Program-made: the position numbers and the translations under genes
The notes under the pieces: generated by a model
The model's database searches: none
Seen by the model: the letters and a program-made list of their open reading frames with translations, nothing else
What the model was told of the DNA's origin: nothing
Shown: in pieces, positions 38,650-46,438 of the stretch
Position numbering within the stretch: position 1 is the first letter of the stretch
How the letters are laid out: each line of letters begins with the position of its first letter
NCBI RefSeq assembly: GCF_021404405.1
Contig: NZ_JABFTV010000005.1
Span: 1 to 64,000 of the forward strand
Direction: 5' to 3'
DNA length: 64,000 nucleotides
Origin: Billgrantia aerodenitrificans
Lineage (GTDB): Bacteria; Pseudomonadota; Gammaproteobacteria; Pseudomonadales; Halomonadaceae

Positions 38650-39138
38650 TCACAGCAGACGGTACATGACGTAGGCGTCGATCAGCCCCTGGGTGGGGTG
38701 GCGAAAGGCGCAGGGCAGGGTACCGACGATCTCGAAGCCGTGTTTCTGCCATTGGCGAATGGCGATCTCGTTGGTCGATACCACCATGTTGAACTGCATG
38801 GCGGTGAAGCCCAACTCACGCGCCACCCGCAGGGAATCCTCGCACAGCTTGTTGGCGATACCCTGACCCCGGGCGTGCTCGGCCACAAGATAGCCGCAGT
38901 TGCACACGTGGTCGCCGGGGCCGGGTTGGTTGGGCTTGAGATAATAGGTGCCGAGCAGGTTGCCGGCACTGTCTTCGGCCACTCGAACCGCACGCGGCAA
39001 CTCCACCCACATGCGGTAGGCGTCGGGCTCGCTGATCCGACTCGGCACGGCATAGGTGTCGCCGGCGTGGAGCACCGGAGCGATGAAGTCCCACATGGCG
39101 GCCCAGTCGCCGGACTGATAAGGGCGAATGCGGATCAT
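38650..39138 (-). CDS. GNAT-family N-acetyltransferase
   Basis: 162 residues. The acetyl-CoA binding motif A is VCNCGYLVAEHARGQGIANKLCEDSL, with a preceding NLLGTYYLKPN and a following NEIAIRQWQKHGFEIVGTLP, all typical of GNAT enzymes. The substrate is unknown; it may be an amine or antibiotic. The start MIRIRPYQ has AAGGAGGAG upstream; a longer frame lacks this. The gene is apparently monocistronic. Confidence 0.92.
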   Translation of the reverse strand: MIRIRPYQSGDWAAMWDFIAPVLHAGDTYAVPSRISEPDAYRMWVELPRAVRVAEDSAGNLLGTYYLKPNQPGPGDHVCNCGYLVAEHARGQGIANKLCEDSLRVARELGFTAMQFNMVVSTNEIAIRQWQKHGFEIVGTLPCAFRHPTQGLIDAYVMYRLL

Positions 39139-39210
39139 GGTCTCCTCCTTGATACCTGGCATCGGCCCCGATTTTACGTCATGTCAGCGTGGAAAGATCG
39201 CTCATGCGCT

Positions 39211-40656
39211 TCATATCGGACCAACGAGATGCTTCACCGCCAGATAGGCTGAAAGCCCCCAGGGTCCCAGCTCGCGGCCGATGCCGCTGCGCTTGAAGCC
39301 GCCCCAGCCGGTTTCGGGCAGTACCAGCTGTTCACCGTTGAGCCATACACTGCCAGCCTGAAGTTGCCTGCCGATGCGCACGGCCCGCTGCCGGTCGGCG
39401 CACACCACGGTTGCCGCCAGACCGAAGTCGCTGGCATTGGCCAGTTCGATTGCCTCCGCTTCGCTGGCCACGCTGCGGGCGCATAGCACCGGGCCGAAGA
39501 TCTCCTCCTGCCACAGGCGGCTCGTGGTCGGTACGTCACGCAGCAGCGTCGGGGCGACGAAATATCCTTTGGCGGGTAGCTGCCGGTGGCTGGCGTCGCG
39601 TACTGCCCGGAGCCCCTCCCGTTCGGCGACGGCGAGATAGGCCAGCACGTTCTCGCGCTGGCGGGCGCTGGTCAGCGGCCCCATGTCGGTGCCCTCGGTC
39701 TGGGGATCGCCCAGCGTCAGTGCGTCGATACGTGAGGCAAGCGCGGCATAGAGCGGTTCGGCGATGGCTTCGTGAACCAGCAGGCGCGAGGTGGCCGAGC
39801 AGATCTGGCCGGCATTGAAGTAGATGCCGGCCATGACCCAGTCGGCGGCCTGCTCGGGATCGGCGTCCTCCATCACCAGGATCGGGGATTTGCCACCTAG
39901 CTCCAGTGAGACGTCGGCGGTGCGTTCGGCGGCGGCGTGCATCACCGCTTCGCCGACCCGATTGCTGCCGGTGAAGGAGACCTTGTCGATGCCTGGGTGA
40001 GCGGCCAGCGGTGCGCCGATCCCGACGCCATCCCCAAACAGCAGATTGAGCACGCCGGTCGGTAGCCCGATCTCCAGGGCGATCTCCGCCAGCGCACGTT
40101 CGGGCAGCGGGGTCACCTCGGACGGCTTGAGCACCGCGGTACAGCCCGCGGCAAGCGCCGGAGCGAGCTTCCAGGCGCTGGTCACCAGAGGAAAGTTCCA
40201 CGGCGTGATCAGCCCCACCACGCCTACCGGATCGTGGTAACAGCGCGCCTCGACGCCTGCCATTTCGAGCTCCACCAGCCGGCCCTGGCGTTGGTCGAGC
40301 TCCCGTGCCTGACCGGCGTAGTAGCGATAGCAGGCGATGGCGTCGTCGAGGTCGATGCCGGCCTCGGCTAGCACCTTGCCGTTGTTGGACGAGGAGAGTC
40401 GTACCAGCTCGTCGCGACGGCGAGCCAGGGCATCGGCGAAGCGTTCCAGATAGTCGGCTCGCTCGGCACCGCTGAGCGCGCGCCAGGCCGGCAGGGCACG
40501 CTGCGCCGCGGCCACGGCATCGTCTACATCGTCCGGATGGCCGGCGCTGACTTCGGCGATGACCACCTCGCGATAGGGATCCATCACCGGCAGGCAGCGC
40601 TCGCCACGGGAGGGCGTCCAGCGGTTGTCGATGAACTGTTGATCCAGCTGTTGCAT
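39211..40656 (-). CDS. Aldehyde dehydrogenase, predicted 4-guanidinobutyraldehyde dehydrogenase
   Basis: 481 residues, NAD(P)-dependent aldehyde dehydrogenase. The catalytic Glu252 lies in LELGGKSP and the nucleophile Cys286 in NAGQICSATS; the cofactor-binding segment is PWNFPLVTSAWKLAPALAAG. It resembles betaine/aminobutyraldehyde dehydrogenases. Being last in the operon with an AruI-like decarboxylase and a guanidinobutyrase, it most likely oxidises 4-guanidinobutyraldehyde to 4-guanidinobutyrate (KauB role). Substrate inferred from context. Short tandem repeats lie just upstream, over the preceding gene's stop. Confidence 0.85.
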   Translation of the reverse strand: MQQLDQQFIDNRWTPSRGERCLPVMDPYREVVIAEVSAGHPDDVDDAVAAAQRALPAWRALSGAERADYLERFADALARRRDELVRLSSSNNGKVLAEAGIDLDDAIACYRYYAGQARELDQRQGRLVELEMAGVEARCYHDPVGVVGLITPWNFPLVTSAWKLAPALAAGCTAVLKPSEVTPLPERALAEIALEIGLPTGVLNLLFGDGVGIGAPLAAHPGIDKVSFTGSNRVGEAVMHAAAERTADVSLELGGKSPILVMEDADPEQAADWVMAGIYFNAGQICSATSRLLVHEAIAEPLYAALASRIDALTLGDPQTEGTDMGPLTSARQRENVLAYLAVAEREGLRAVRDASHRQLPAKGYFVAPTLLRDVPTTSRLWQEEIFGPVLCARSVASEAEAIELANASDFGLAATVVCADRQRAVRIGRQLQAGSVWLNGEQLVLPETGWGGFKRSGIGRELGPWGLSAYLAVKHLVGPI

Positions 40657-40669
40657 GGCGCTTCTCTCT

Positions 40670-40708
40670 GTCAGTGGAGATCGTCAGTGGAGATCGTCAG
40701 TCGAGGTC
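40670..40708. repeat. Tandem 13-bp repeats over the decarboxylase stop codon
   Basis: GTCAGTGGAGATC occurs twice (40670-40682 and 40683-40695), followed by a degenerate third copy GTCAGTCGAGGTC (40696-40708). The units encode the last residues and the stop of the decarboxylase. The unit is not a multiple of three, so adding or losing copies would alter that protein's C-terminus. Confidence 0.85.
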
Positions 40709-42318
40709 GCAGCCTGCTGCCAGGCGTCGGCATTCACTTCGACAAGCAGGGGCGCGTCGAGCGGTCGCGAAGCGAGTGCCTGGGCCAGGCCGGCCGGATC
40801 GCCCACCCGCACCGCCTGGCAGCCGAAGCCGGCGGCGACCACCTGAAAATCCGGCGCCTGGATGTCGACGCCGCAACGCGTGACGCCCTGGGCGTCCATG
40901 TAGCGACGGATCTCCTCGTAGCCCTGGTTGTGCCACAGTACGATCACGACCGGTAGGCACTCTTCCACGGCGGTAGCAAGTTCGCTGAGGGTGAACATCA
41001 CGCCGCCGTCGCCGACCAGGGCCACCACGGGAAGCGTCGGCTGCCCAAGCTGGGCACCCAGCGCGGCCGGCAGGCCGTAGCCCAGGGTGCCGTAGCCAGT
41101 GGAGGCGTTGAAGAAGCGCCGTGGCGCGGGTTGCGAGACCAGGTGATTGCCGGCATAGACCGGTGCGGTGGAGTCGCCGACCAGGAGTGCCTGGGGCAGA
41201 ACCTCCTGCAGCGTGGCGTAGAGCGGCACGAAGGGAGCGAGGGCCGGATCGTTGTTCAGATCGAGCGCGGCCAGGGCGTCCGCAGTGCGCTGGGTGCCGC
41301 CGCGTGACAGCGGCTCAGGGAAGTTCTCCGCCAGCAGCGCCAGCGTGCGCCCGGCATCGGCCACCAGGCCCAGCGAGACCTGCTGGTTGCGCACCAGTTG
41401 CTGGGCATCGAGGTCGATGCGGATCAGCCGACCGCGCAGTTCGAAGCCGTCGTCGAACACCACGTCGTAGTCGGTCTCGCCCAGCTCGGTACCGACGGCG
41501 AGAATCACGTCGGCTTCACGGGCCAGCTCGCGCACGGCGGGCAGCGCCGCATTGGCGCCCAGGTCGAGAGGGTGGGCGCGACCCAGCACGCCCTTGGCGT
41601 TGATGGTGGTCGCCGTGGGCGCATCGAGGCGCTCGACCAGGGCTCTGGCAGCAGCGGGGTCATCGACACAGCCGCCGCCCAGCAGCACCAGCGGGCGTTT
41701 CGCTGCGCGCAGCCAGTCGGCGGCCAGGGCCAGCCCTTCGGGGTCCGGTGCCGGGCGGAACAGGCGCGCCGGTGGCGGCAGTTCCGCCAATGCCACTGGA
41801 GCATCGAACAGATCGATGGGAATCTCGAGATGCACCGGCCCAGGCCGCTGGCCCTCGAACACGGCGAAGGCCCGGGCCAGCACCTCCGGCAGGGCGCTCG
41901 GGTCGAGCAGGGTATGGCTGAAGCGCGACACCCCCGCCATCAGCTGCTGTTGGCTCGGCAGCTCGTGCAGCCTGCCCTGGCCGCGGCCCAGGGTGTCGCG
42001 GCGGCTGACGCTGGAGATCACCAGCATCGGGATGGAGTCGGCCAGGGCCTGGCCCATGGCGGTGGCGATGTTGGTCATGCCGGGGCCGGTGATAATCAGG
42101 CATACGCCGGGCCTGCCGGTGGCGCGGGCATAGCCGTCGGCCATGAAGCCGGCACCCTGCTCGTGACGCGGCGTGACATGACGCATGCCGCTGCCCTCGA
42201 GGCCGCGGTAGAGCGCCACGGTATGCACACCGGGGATGCCGAACACGGTATCGACAGCGTAGCGTTCGCGTAGCAGCGTCAGCAGCAGTTGGGCACAGGT
42301 CATCGTTTGTCGGGTCAT
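40684..42318 (-). CDS. aruI: Thiamine-diphosphate decarboxylase, AruI-like 2-ketoarginine (5-guanidino-2-oxopentanoate) decarboxylase
   Basis: 544 residues with three ThDP-enzyme domains: an N-terminal PYR domain with the catalytic Glu in TPRHEQGAGFMADGYARATG, a central domain, and a C-terminal PP domain with the ThDP motif GDGGVMFTLSELATAVEE...HNQGYEEI. It is acetolactate-synthase-like. The neighbouring guanidinobutyrase and aldehyde dehydrogenase point to decarboxylation of 2-ketoarginine to 4-guanidinobutyraldehyde, as in the arginine transaminase pathway of Pseudomonas. ATG 42318 has GAGG seven bases upstream. It begins 8 bp after the YjiH-family gene. Other 2-oxoacid decarboxylase roles are possible. 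Confidence 0.8.
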   Translation of the reverse strand: MTRQTMTCAQLLLTLLRERYAVDTVFGIPGVHTVALYRGLEGSGMRHVTPRHEQGAGFMADGYARATGRPGVCLIITGPGMTNIATAMGQALADSIPMLVISSVSRRDTLGRGQGRLHELPSQQQLMAGVSRFSHTLLDPSALPEVLARAFAVFEGQRPGPVHLEIPIDLFDAPVALAELPPPARLFRPAPDPEGLALAADWLRAAKRPLVLLGGGCVDDPAAARALVERLDAPTATTINAKGVLGRAHPLDLGANAALPAVRELAREADVILAVGTELGETDYDVVFDDGFELRGRLIRIDLDAQQLVRNQQVSLGLVADAGRTLALLAENFPEPLSRGGTQRTADALAALDLNNDPALAPFVPLYATLQEVLPQALLVGDSTAPVYAGNHLVSQPAPRRFFNASTGYGTLGYGLPAALGAQLGQPTLPVVALVGDGGVMFTLSELATAVEECLPVVIVLWHNQGYEEIRRYMDAQGVTRCGVDIQAPDFQVVAAGFGCQAVRVGDPAGLAQALASRPLDAPLLVEVNADAWQQAATSTDDLH

Positions 42319-42326
42319 CGCGAACC

Positions 42327-43709
42327 TCAGAAGAAGAAGGTGTGGGCCATGAAGGCGATGATCGGCAGCGTGATGGCCGTGCGCAGCAGGAAGATCACGA
42401 TCAGCTCCCACAGCTTGAGCGGAATCTTCGACTTGAGGATCAGGGCGCCGATCTCCGACATGTAGATGAGCTGCGTCAGCGACAGGCAGGCGATCACGAA
42501 GCGGGTCAGTTCGCTCTCGATGTTGGTTGCCAGCACCGCCGGCAGGAACATGTCGGCGAAGCCCACCAGGGTGGCCGGGGCCGCCGCCTGGGCCTCGGGA
42601 ATGCGCAGCAGCTCGAGTACCGGCACCATGGGGTAGGAGAGCCAGGTGAACAGCGGGGTGAACTCGGCCAGTATCAGCGCCACGGTGCCGATGGCGAATA
42701 CCAGCGGCAGCAGGGCGAGGAAGATGTCGGCGACGTTGAACAGTGCGTTGCGGGCGAGTTCTCTGGGGCCCGGAGCGCGCTCGGCGCGGCGCACCGCCTG
42801 GGTCAGGCTGTAGCGCAGCAGGCCCATCTCCTCGGTGCGCTTCTCGGCCAGCTGGCAGCCCACCGGCTCGTAGTAGGTATCGGGCTTGCGCGACAGCGGC
42901 GGCAGGCGCGGCACGATCACCGCCGCGATCAGGCCGGCCACCACCACGGTGAAGTAGAACTGGATGAACATGTGGTTGAGGTCGACGAAGCTGGTGATCA
43001 GCAGGCTGAAGGCGATCGAGACGATGGAGAAGTTGGTGGCGATCACCGAGGCTTCACGGCGGTTGTAGAAACCCTTCTCGTACTGCTGGGTGGTGATCAG
43101 CACGCCCACGGTGCCGGAGCCCATCCACGAGGCGGTGGCATCAATGGCACTGCGGCCGGGCAGGTTGAAGATCACCCGGAACGGCTTGCGTACCAGGCTG
43201 CCGATGAACTCCATGAAACCGAATTCGACCAGGAACGGCAGCAGCAGGGCGGCGAAGAAGAAGAAGGTCAGCAGCACCGGCGCCAGGTCGTTGAGCATCA
43301 CGCCGCCGGTGAACGAGGCAGTGACGAACTCCGGCCCGAACTGGAAGAACGTCATCAGGGCGAAGGCCGCCCCCAGGATGCGCATGCCGAACCACACCGG
43401 GCCGACATGGAACATATCGCGCATCACACCTTTCTCGGCCCAGCGTGGATGGGTGAGCTTGATCCAGGTGGTGGCCAGCACGGAGAGCACCAGCACGATG
43501 ACGGCAATGGCCGGCAGGGCGCCGTCGAGCAGCGCCTTGAGGCCGTCCGCCATGAAGCCCATGCCGATGTTGATGGTGTCGCCGATCTGGAAGGGGATCA
43601 GAAACAGACCGACCCCAAGCGCTGAGGGAATCAGGAATTTGAGCAGATTGTTGCGCTCGAAGGGGGTTTCCTCGGTGCGGGTTCGGTGTGTCGTGTCGGT
43701 AGAGGACAT
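42327..43709 (-). CDS. YjiH-family membrane transporter of the guanidinobutyrate operon
   Basis: 460 residues, about 10-11 helices. The mid-protein motif LPGRSAIDATASWMGSGTVGVLITT is shared with the hut-cluster YjiH protein at 21.4-22.8 kb. After a cytoplasmic loop, the second gate domain has ATLVGFADMFLPAVLATNIES. Gene order suggests it imports arginine, agmatine, ketoarginine or guanidinobutyrate; this is inference, as the family's substrates are not settled. It is separated from gbuA by an 81-bp gap and is followed by the decarboxylase gene after 8 bp. Confidence 0.82.
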   Translation of the reverse strand: MSSTDTTHRTRTEETPFERNNLLKFLIPSALGVGLFLIPFQIGDTINIGMGFMADGLKALLDGALPAIAVIVLVLSVLATTWIKLTHPRWAEKGVMRDMFHVGPVWFGMRILGAAFALMTFFQFGPEFVTASFTGGVMLNDLAPVLLTFFFFAALLLPFLVEFGFMEFIGSLVRKPFRVIFNLPGRSAIDATASWMGSGTVGVLITTQQYEKGFYNRREASVIATNFSIVSIAFSLLITSFVDLNHMFIQFYFTVVVAGLIAAVIVPRLPPLSRKPDTYYEPVGCQLAEKRTEEMGLLRYSLTQAVRRAERAPGPRELARNALFNVADIFLALLPLVFAIGTVALILAEFTPLFTWLSYPMVPVLELLRIPEAQAAAPATLVGFADMFLPAVLATNIESELTRFVIACLSLTQLIYMSEIGALILKSKIPLKLWELIVIFLLRTAITLPIIAFMAHTFFF

Positions 43710-43790
43710 ACGGGTATCCCTATGTTTGTCGTTGTGTGGGTTGTCGTTGTAGGCGTCGGTCGTTGTTGGGTCAGTCTCGACGCTCTTGTA

Positions 43791-44741
43791 TCAGTCGCGA
43801 CGCTTCACGCCGGGCAGTACGCACAGCATTTCGTAGAGCAGGGTGGCGCCCATCAGCGCCGTGTTGCCGCTGGGGTCGTAGGGCGGTGAGACCTCGACCA
43901 GATCGCCACCGACGATGTTGAGTCCGGTCGCGCCGCGCACGATCTCCAGCCCCTGGGCCGAGGTCAGGCCGCCCATCTCGACGGTGCCGGTGCCGGGGGC
44001 GACCGAAGGGTCGAGGCCGTCGATGTCGAAAGTGACGTAGACCGGGGTATCGCCCATCTGCCTGCGAACCTCTTCCATCAGCGGCGCCAGCGAGCGGTAC
44101 CAGCACTCTTCGGCGGTGACCACGCGGAAGCCCTGCTGGCGACACCAGTCGAAGTCCTCGGCGGCGTAGCCGGTGCCGCGCAGGCCGATCTGCACCACCT
44201 TGCCGTGGGCCAGCAGGCCCTCTTCCTGGGCGCGGCGAAACGGCGTGCCGTGGGCGATGGGCTCGCCGAACATGTGCTCGTTGACGTCGGCGTGGGCGTC
44301 GATGTGGATCAGCCCCACCGGGCCGTGCTTCTTGGCGATGGCGCGCAGGATCGGCAGGGTGATGAGATGATCGCCGCCCAGGGTCAGCGGGATGCAGCCG
44401 TGGGAGAGCACCTCGTCATAGAAGGCGCTGATGATGTCCACGGTCTTGGGCAGGTGAAAGGTGTTGATCGGCACGTCGCCGATGTCGGCCACCTGCAGGC
44501 TGTCGAAGGGCGCGGCACGGGTGGCCATGTTGTAGGGACGCAGCATGCGCGACTCGTCGCGGATCTGGCGCGGCCCCAAACGCGTGCCGGGGCGATTCGA
44601 GGTGGCGATGTCCAGCGGTACGCCGATGAAGGCGACGTCCAGCCCTGCGGCACTGGGCTGGGTGGGCAGGCGCATCATGGTGGCGGGGCCGCCGAAGCGG
44701 GGCATCTCGTTGCCGCCAAGCGGCTGGTTGAAATCGGCCAT
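43791..44741 (-). CDS. gbuA: Guanidinobutyrase (agmatinase family)
   Basis: 316 residues. The opening NQPLGGNEMPRFGGPATMMRL closely resembles Pseudomonas GbuA as I recall it. The two-manganese site appears in LGGDHLITLP, DAHADVNEHM and TFDIDGLDPS. It hydrolyses 4-guanidinobutyrate to GABA and urea; agmatine or other guanidino compounds remain possible. The start MADFNQPLGG at 44741 follows AGGAG. It is the first gene of the operon driven by a sigma-54-type promoter 48 bp upstream. Confidence 0.88.
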   Translation of the reverse strand: MADFNQPLGGNEMPRFGGPATMMRLPTQPSAAGLDVAFIGVPLDIATSNRPGTRLGPRQIRDESRMLRPYNMATRAAPFDSLQVADIGDVPINTFHLPKTVDIISAFYDEVLSHGCIPLTLGGDHLITLPILRAIAKKHGPVGLIHIDAHADVNEHMFGEPIAHGTPFRRAQEEGLLAHGKVVQIGLRGTGYAAEDFDWCRQQGFRVVTAEECWYRSLAPLMEEVRRQMGDTPVYVTFDIDGLDPSVAPGTGTVEMGGLTSAQGLEIVRGATGLNIVGGDLVEVSPPYDPSGNTALMGATLLYEMLCVLPGVKRRD

Positions 44742-44788
44742 GCTGGGCTCCTGATGGTTGGAAGTGTCATCCCTCACTCATCAGGTCT

Positions 44789-44804
44789 AGCAGGTTTCGT
44801 GCCA
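44789..44804 (-). promoter_or_regulatory. Sigma-54 (-24/-12) promoter of the gbuA operon
   Basis: On the minus strand the sequence TGGCACGAAACCTGCT matches the sigma-54 consensus TGGCACG-N4-TTGCW except for one T to C. Spacing of the GG and GC elements is exact. The predicted start point near 44778 leaves a leader of about 37 bases before gbuA. The divergent gene encodes a sigma-54 activator, which supports the call. Confidence 0.85.
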
Positions 44805-44843
44805 GCCGGAGCTCGCGCTGTCACGGGGCCTGTCAGGGCATGT

Positions 44844-44911
44844 GATGCAAATTCGAATCGTCAGTGGCGCTGCGGTGATGCAATAATGCATCCTTGATTC
44901 ATTCATGCATC
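44844..44911. promoter_or_regulatory. Candidate enhancer (UAS) sites for the divergent activator
   Basis: A perfect inverted repeat GATGCA-ATAA-TGCATC lies at 44877-44892, flanked by single half-sites GATGCA (44844-44849) and TGCATC (44906-44911). The spacing of about 80 bp from the -24/-12 promoter is typical for enhancer sites. The repeat also lies in front of the activator gene, so it may autoregulate. Confidence 0.6.
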
Positions 44912-44925
44912 GGCTGGGTATCCTG

Positions 44926-46347
44926 ATGAGCGACATCGACCGCGCGGTGGTGAGTACCATCGTCGAGACGGCCAACGACCACTTCTTCATCGTCGACGGC
45001 GACGGGCGGGTACTCGACGTCAGCCCTGGCGCGGCGGCGGTTTACGGCCTGCCGCGGGAGCAACTGGTCGGCAGCACGGTGCAGCAGCTGGAGGCGCAGG
45101 GCGTACTCCGGCCCTCCATCAGCCTGGAGGTGATCCGCACCGGCAGGCCGGTACAGCTGATGCAGGTGACGGGAACCGGCCGGCGAGTGATCGCCGAGGC
45201 GCACCCGGTGCATGTCGATGGCAGGCTCGAGCGCATCGTCAGCCGCTCCCGGGACCTGACCGATCTGCAGCTGCTGCAGGACGAATATGCGCTACTGCAG
45301 AAGCGTTTCAGCGAACACCTCAAGCGCAGTGGGGCCGGTGCTGGTCACGAGGATGGCCAACTGGACGAGGCGATGGGCAGCCTGGAGGTGCGCAGCGACG
45401 TGATGCGGGAGCTGGCGCTGCTGCTCAAGCGCGTGGCGCCTTCGGATGCCACGGTGCTGCTGCTCGGCGAATCGGGGGTCGGCAAGAGCGCCTTTGCCAA
45501 GCAGCTGCATCGCTGGAGCCGGCGGCGGCAGGGGCCGTTCATCGAGGTCAACTGCGGGGCGATTCCCGAGAACCTGTTCGAGTCGGAGATGTTCGGCTAT
45601 CAGCCCGGCGCCTTCAGCGGGGCGGCGCGCCAGGGCAAGGCGGGGCTGTTGGAGCAGGCCGAGGGCGGTACCCTGTTCCTCGACGAAATCGGCGAGCTGC
45701 CGCTGCCCATGCAGACCAAGCTGCTCAAGGTGATCCAGGACGGCAGCGTGCTGCGCCTGGGCGATACCCGGCCGCGGCGGGTCGATTTTCGTCTGGTGGT
45801 GGCGACCAATCAGGATCTGGCCAGGCGCGTGGAAAGCGGTGGCTTTCGCCTCGACCTCTACTATCGCGTCAACGTCATTCCGGTCACCATCCCGCCGCTG
45901 CGTGAGCGCCGCGAAGACATCCCGGCGCTGGCCGAGGCATGTCTCGAACGCCTCAATCAGCGCTATGGCCAGCGTAAGCTGCTGCACGGCAGCGTGTGGC
46001 CGGAGCTGATGGGGGGCGACTGGCCGGGCAACGTCAGAGAGCTGGAAAACTGGCTTGAGCGCGCCTGGCTGTCGAGCCCGGACGATTCGATCCATTCGCC
46101 GACACGGGGCTACGTTTCATCCGTGACGCCGACGTCTTCACACGCAGAGACGACGCAGCCGGCCGAGCTGACCGAGAACGAAGGACTCTCCGCTTACCTG
46201 GCCCGGGTCGAACGCGAAGTGCTCCAGTCGCTGTGTCGGTCGCTCTCCAGCACCTATGCCATCGCCGAGCGGCTGGGGATCAGCCAGCCCAGCGTGGTGC
46301 GCAAGCTCAAGCGGCATGGGCTCAGGATCGAGCGCCGGGCCGATTGA
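44926..46347 (+). CDS. PAS-domain sigma-54-dependent enhancer-binding protein
   Basis: 473 residues. A PAS sensor domain at about 5-110 ([21 protein letters not shown]) precedes an AAA+ domain with Walker A GESGVGKS, an altered GAFTGA loop reading GAFSGA, Walker [12 protein letters not shown] and the R-finger region, then a Fis-like helix-turn-helix ([24 protein letters not shown]). It activates sigma-54 RNA polymerase, presumably at the divergent gbuA operon. ATG 44905 is an alternative start; neither has a clear ribosome site. Confidence 0.93.
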   Translation: MSDIDRAVVSTIVETANDHFFIVDGDGRVLDVSPGAAAVYGLPREQLVGSTVQQLEAQGVLRPSISLEVIRTGRPVQLMQVTGTGRRVIAEAHPVHVDGRLERIVSRSRDLTDLQLLQDEYALLQKRFSEHLKRSGAGAGHEDGQLDEAMGSLEVRSDVMRELALLLKRVAPSDATVLLLGESGVGKSAFAKQLHRWSRRRQGPFIEVNCGAIPENLFESEMFGYQPGAFSGAARQGKAGLLEQAEGGTLFLDEIGELPLPMQTKLLKVIQDGSVLRLGDTRPRRVDFRLVVATNQDLARRVESGGFRLDLYYRVNVIPVTIPPLRERREDIPALAEACLERLNQRYGQRKLLHGSVWPELMGGDWPGNVRELENWLERAWLSSPDDSIHSPTRGYVSSVTPTSSHAETTQPAELTENEGLSAYLARVEREVLQSLCRSLSSTYAIAERLGISQPSVVRKLKRHGLRIERRAD

Positions 46348-46354
46348 GCTCGAT

Positions 46355-46389
46355 GTCACGAGGTCGTGACGGGGAACACTGTCTATAGT
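46355..46389 (+). promoter_or_regulatory. Inverted repeat and -10 box before tctC
   Basis: Perfect inverted repeat GTCACGA-GG-TCGTGAC (46355-46370) is followed 13 bp later by TATAGT (46384-46389), a good -10 hexamer without a recognisable -35. The repeat covers the -35 position, as an activator or repressor site would. The predicted transcript starts about 43 bp before tctC. Confidence 0.45.
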
Positions 46390-46438
46390 GGTTTGGGTGA
46401 GTAACGCCTTCCGTTCCGTTTCGACCTTGGAGCTACCC

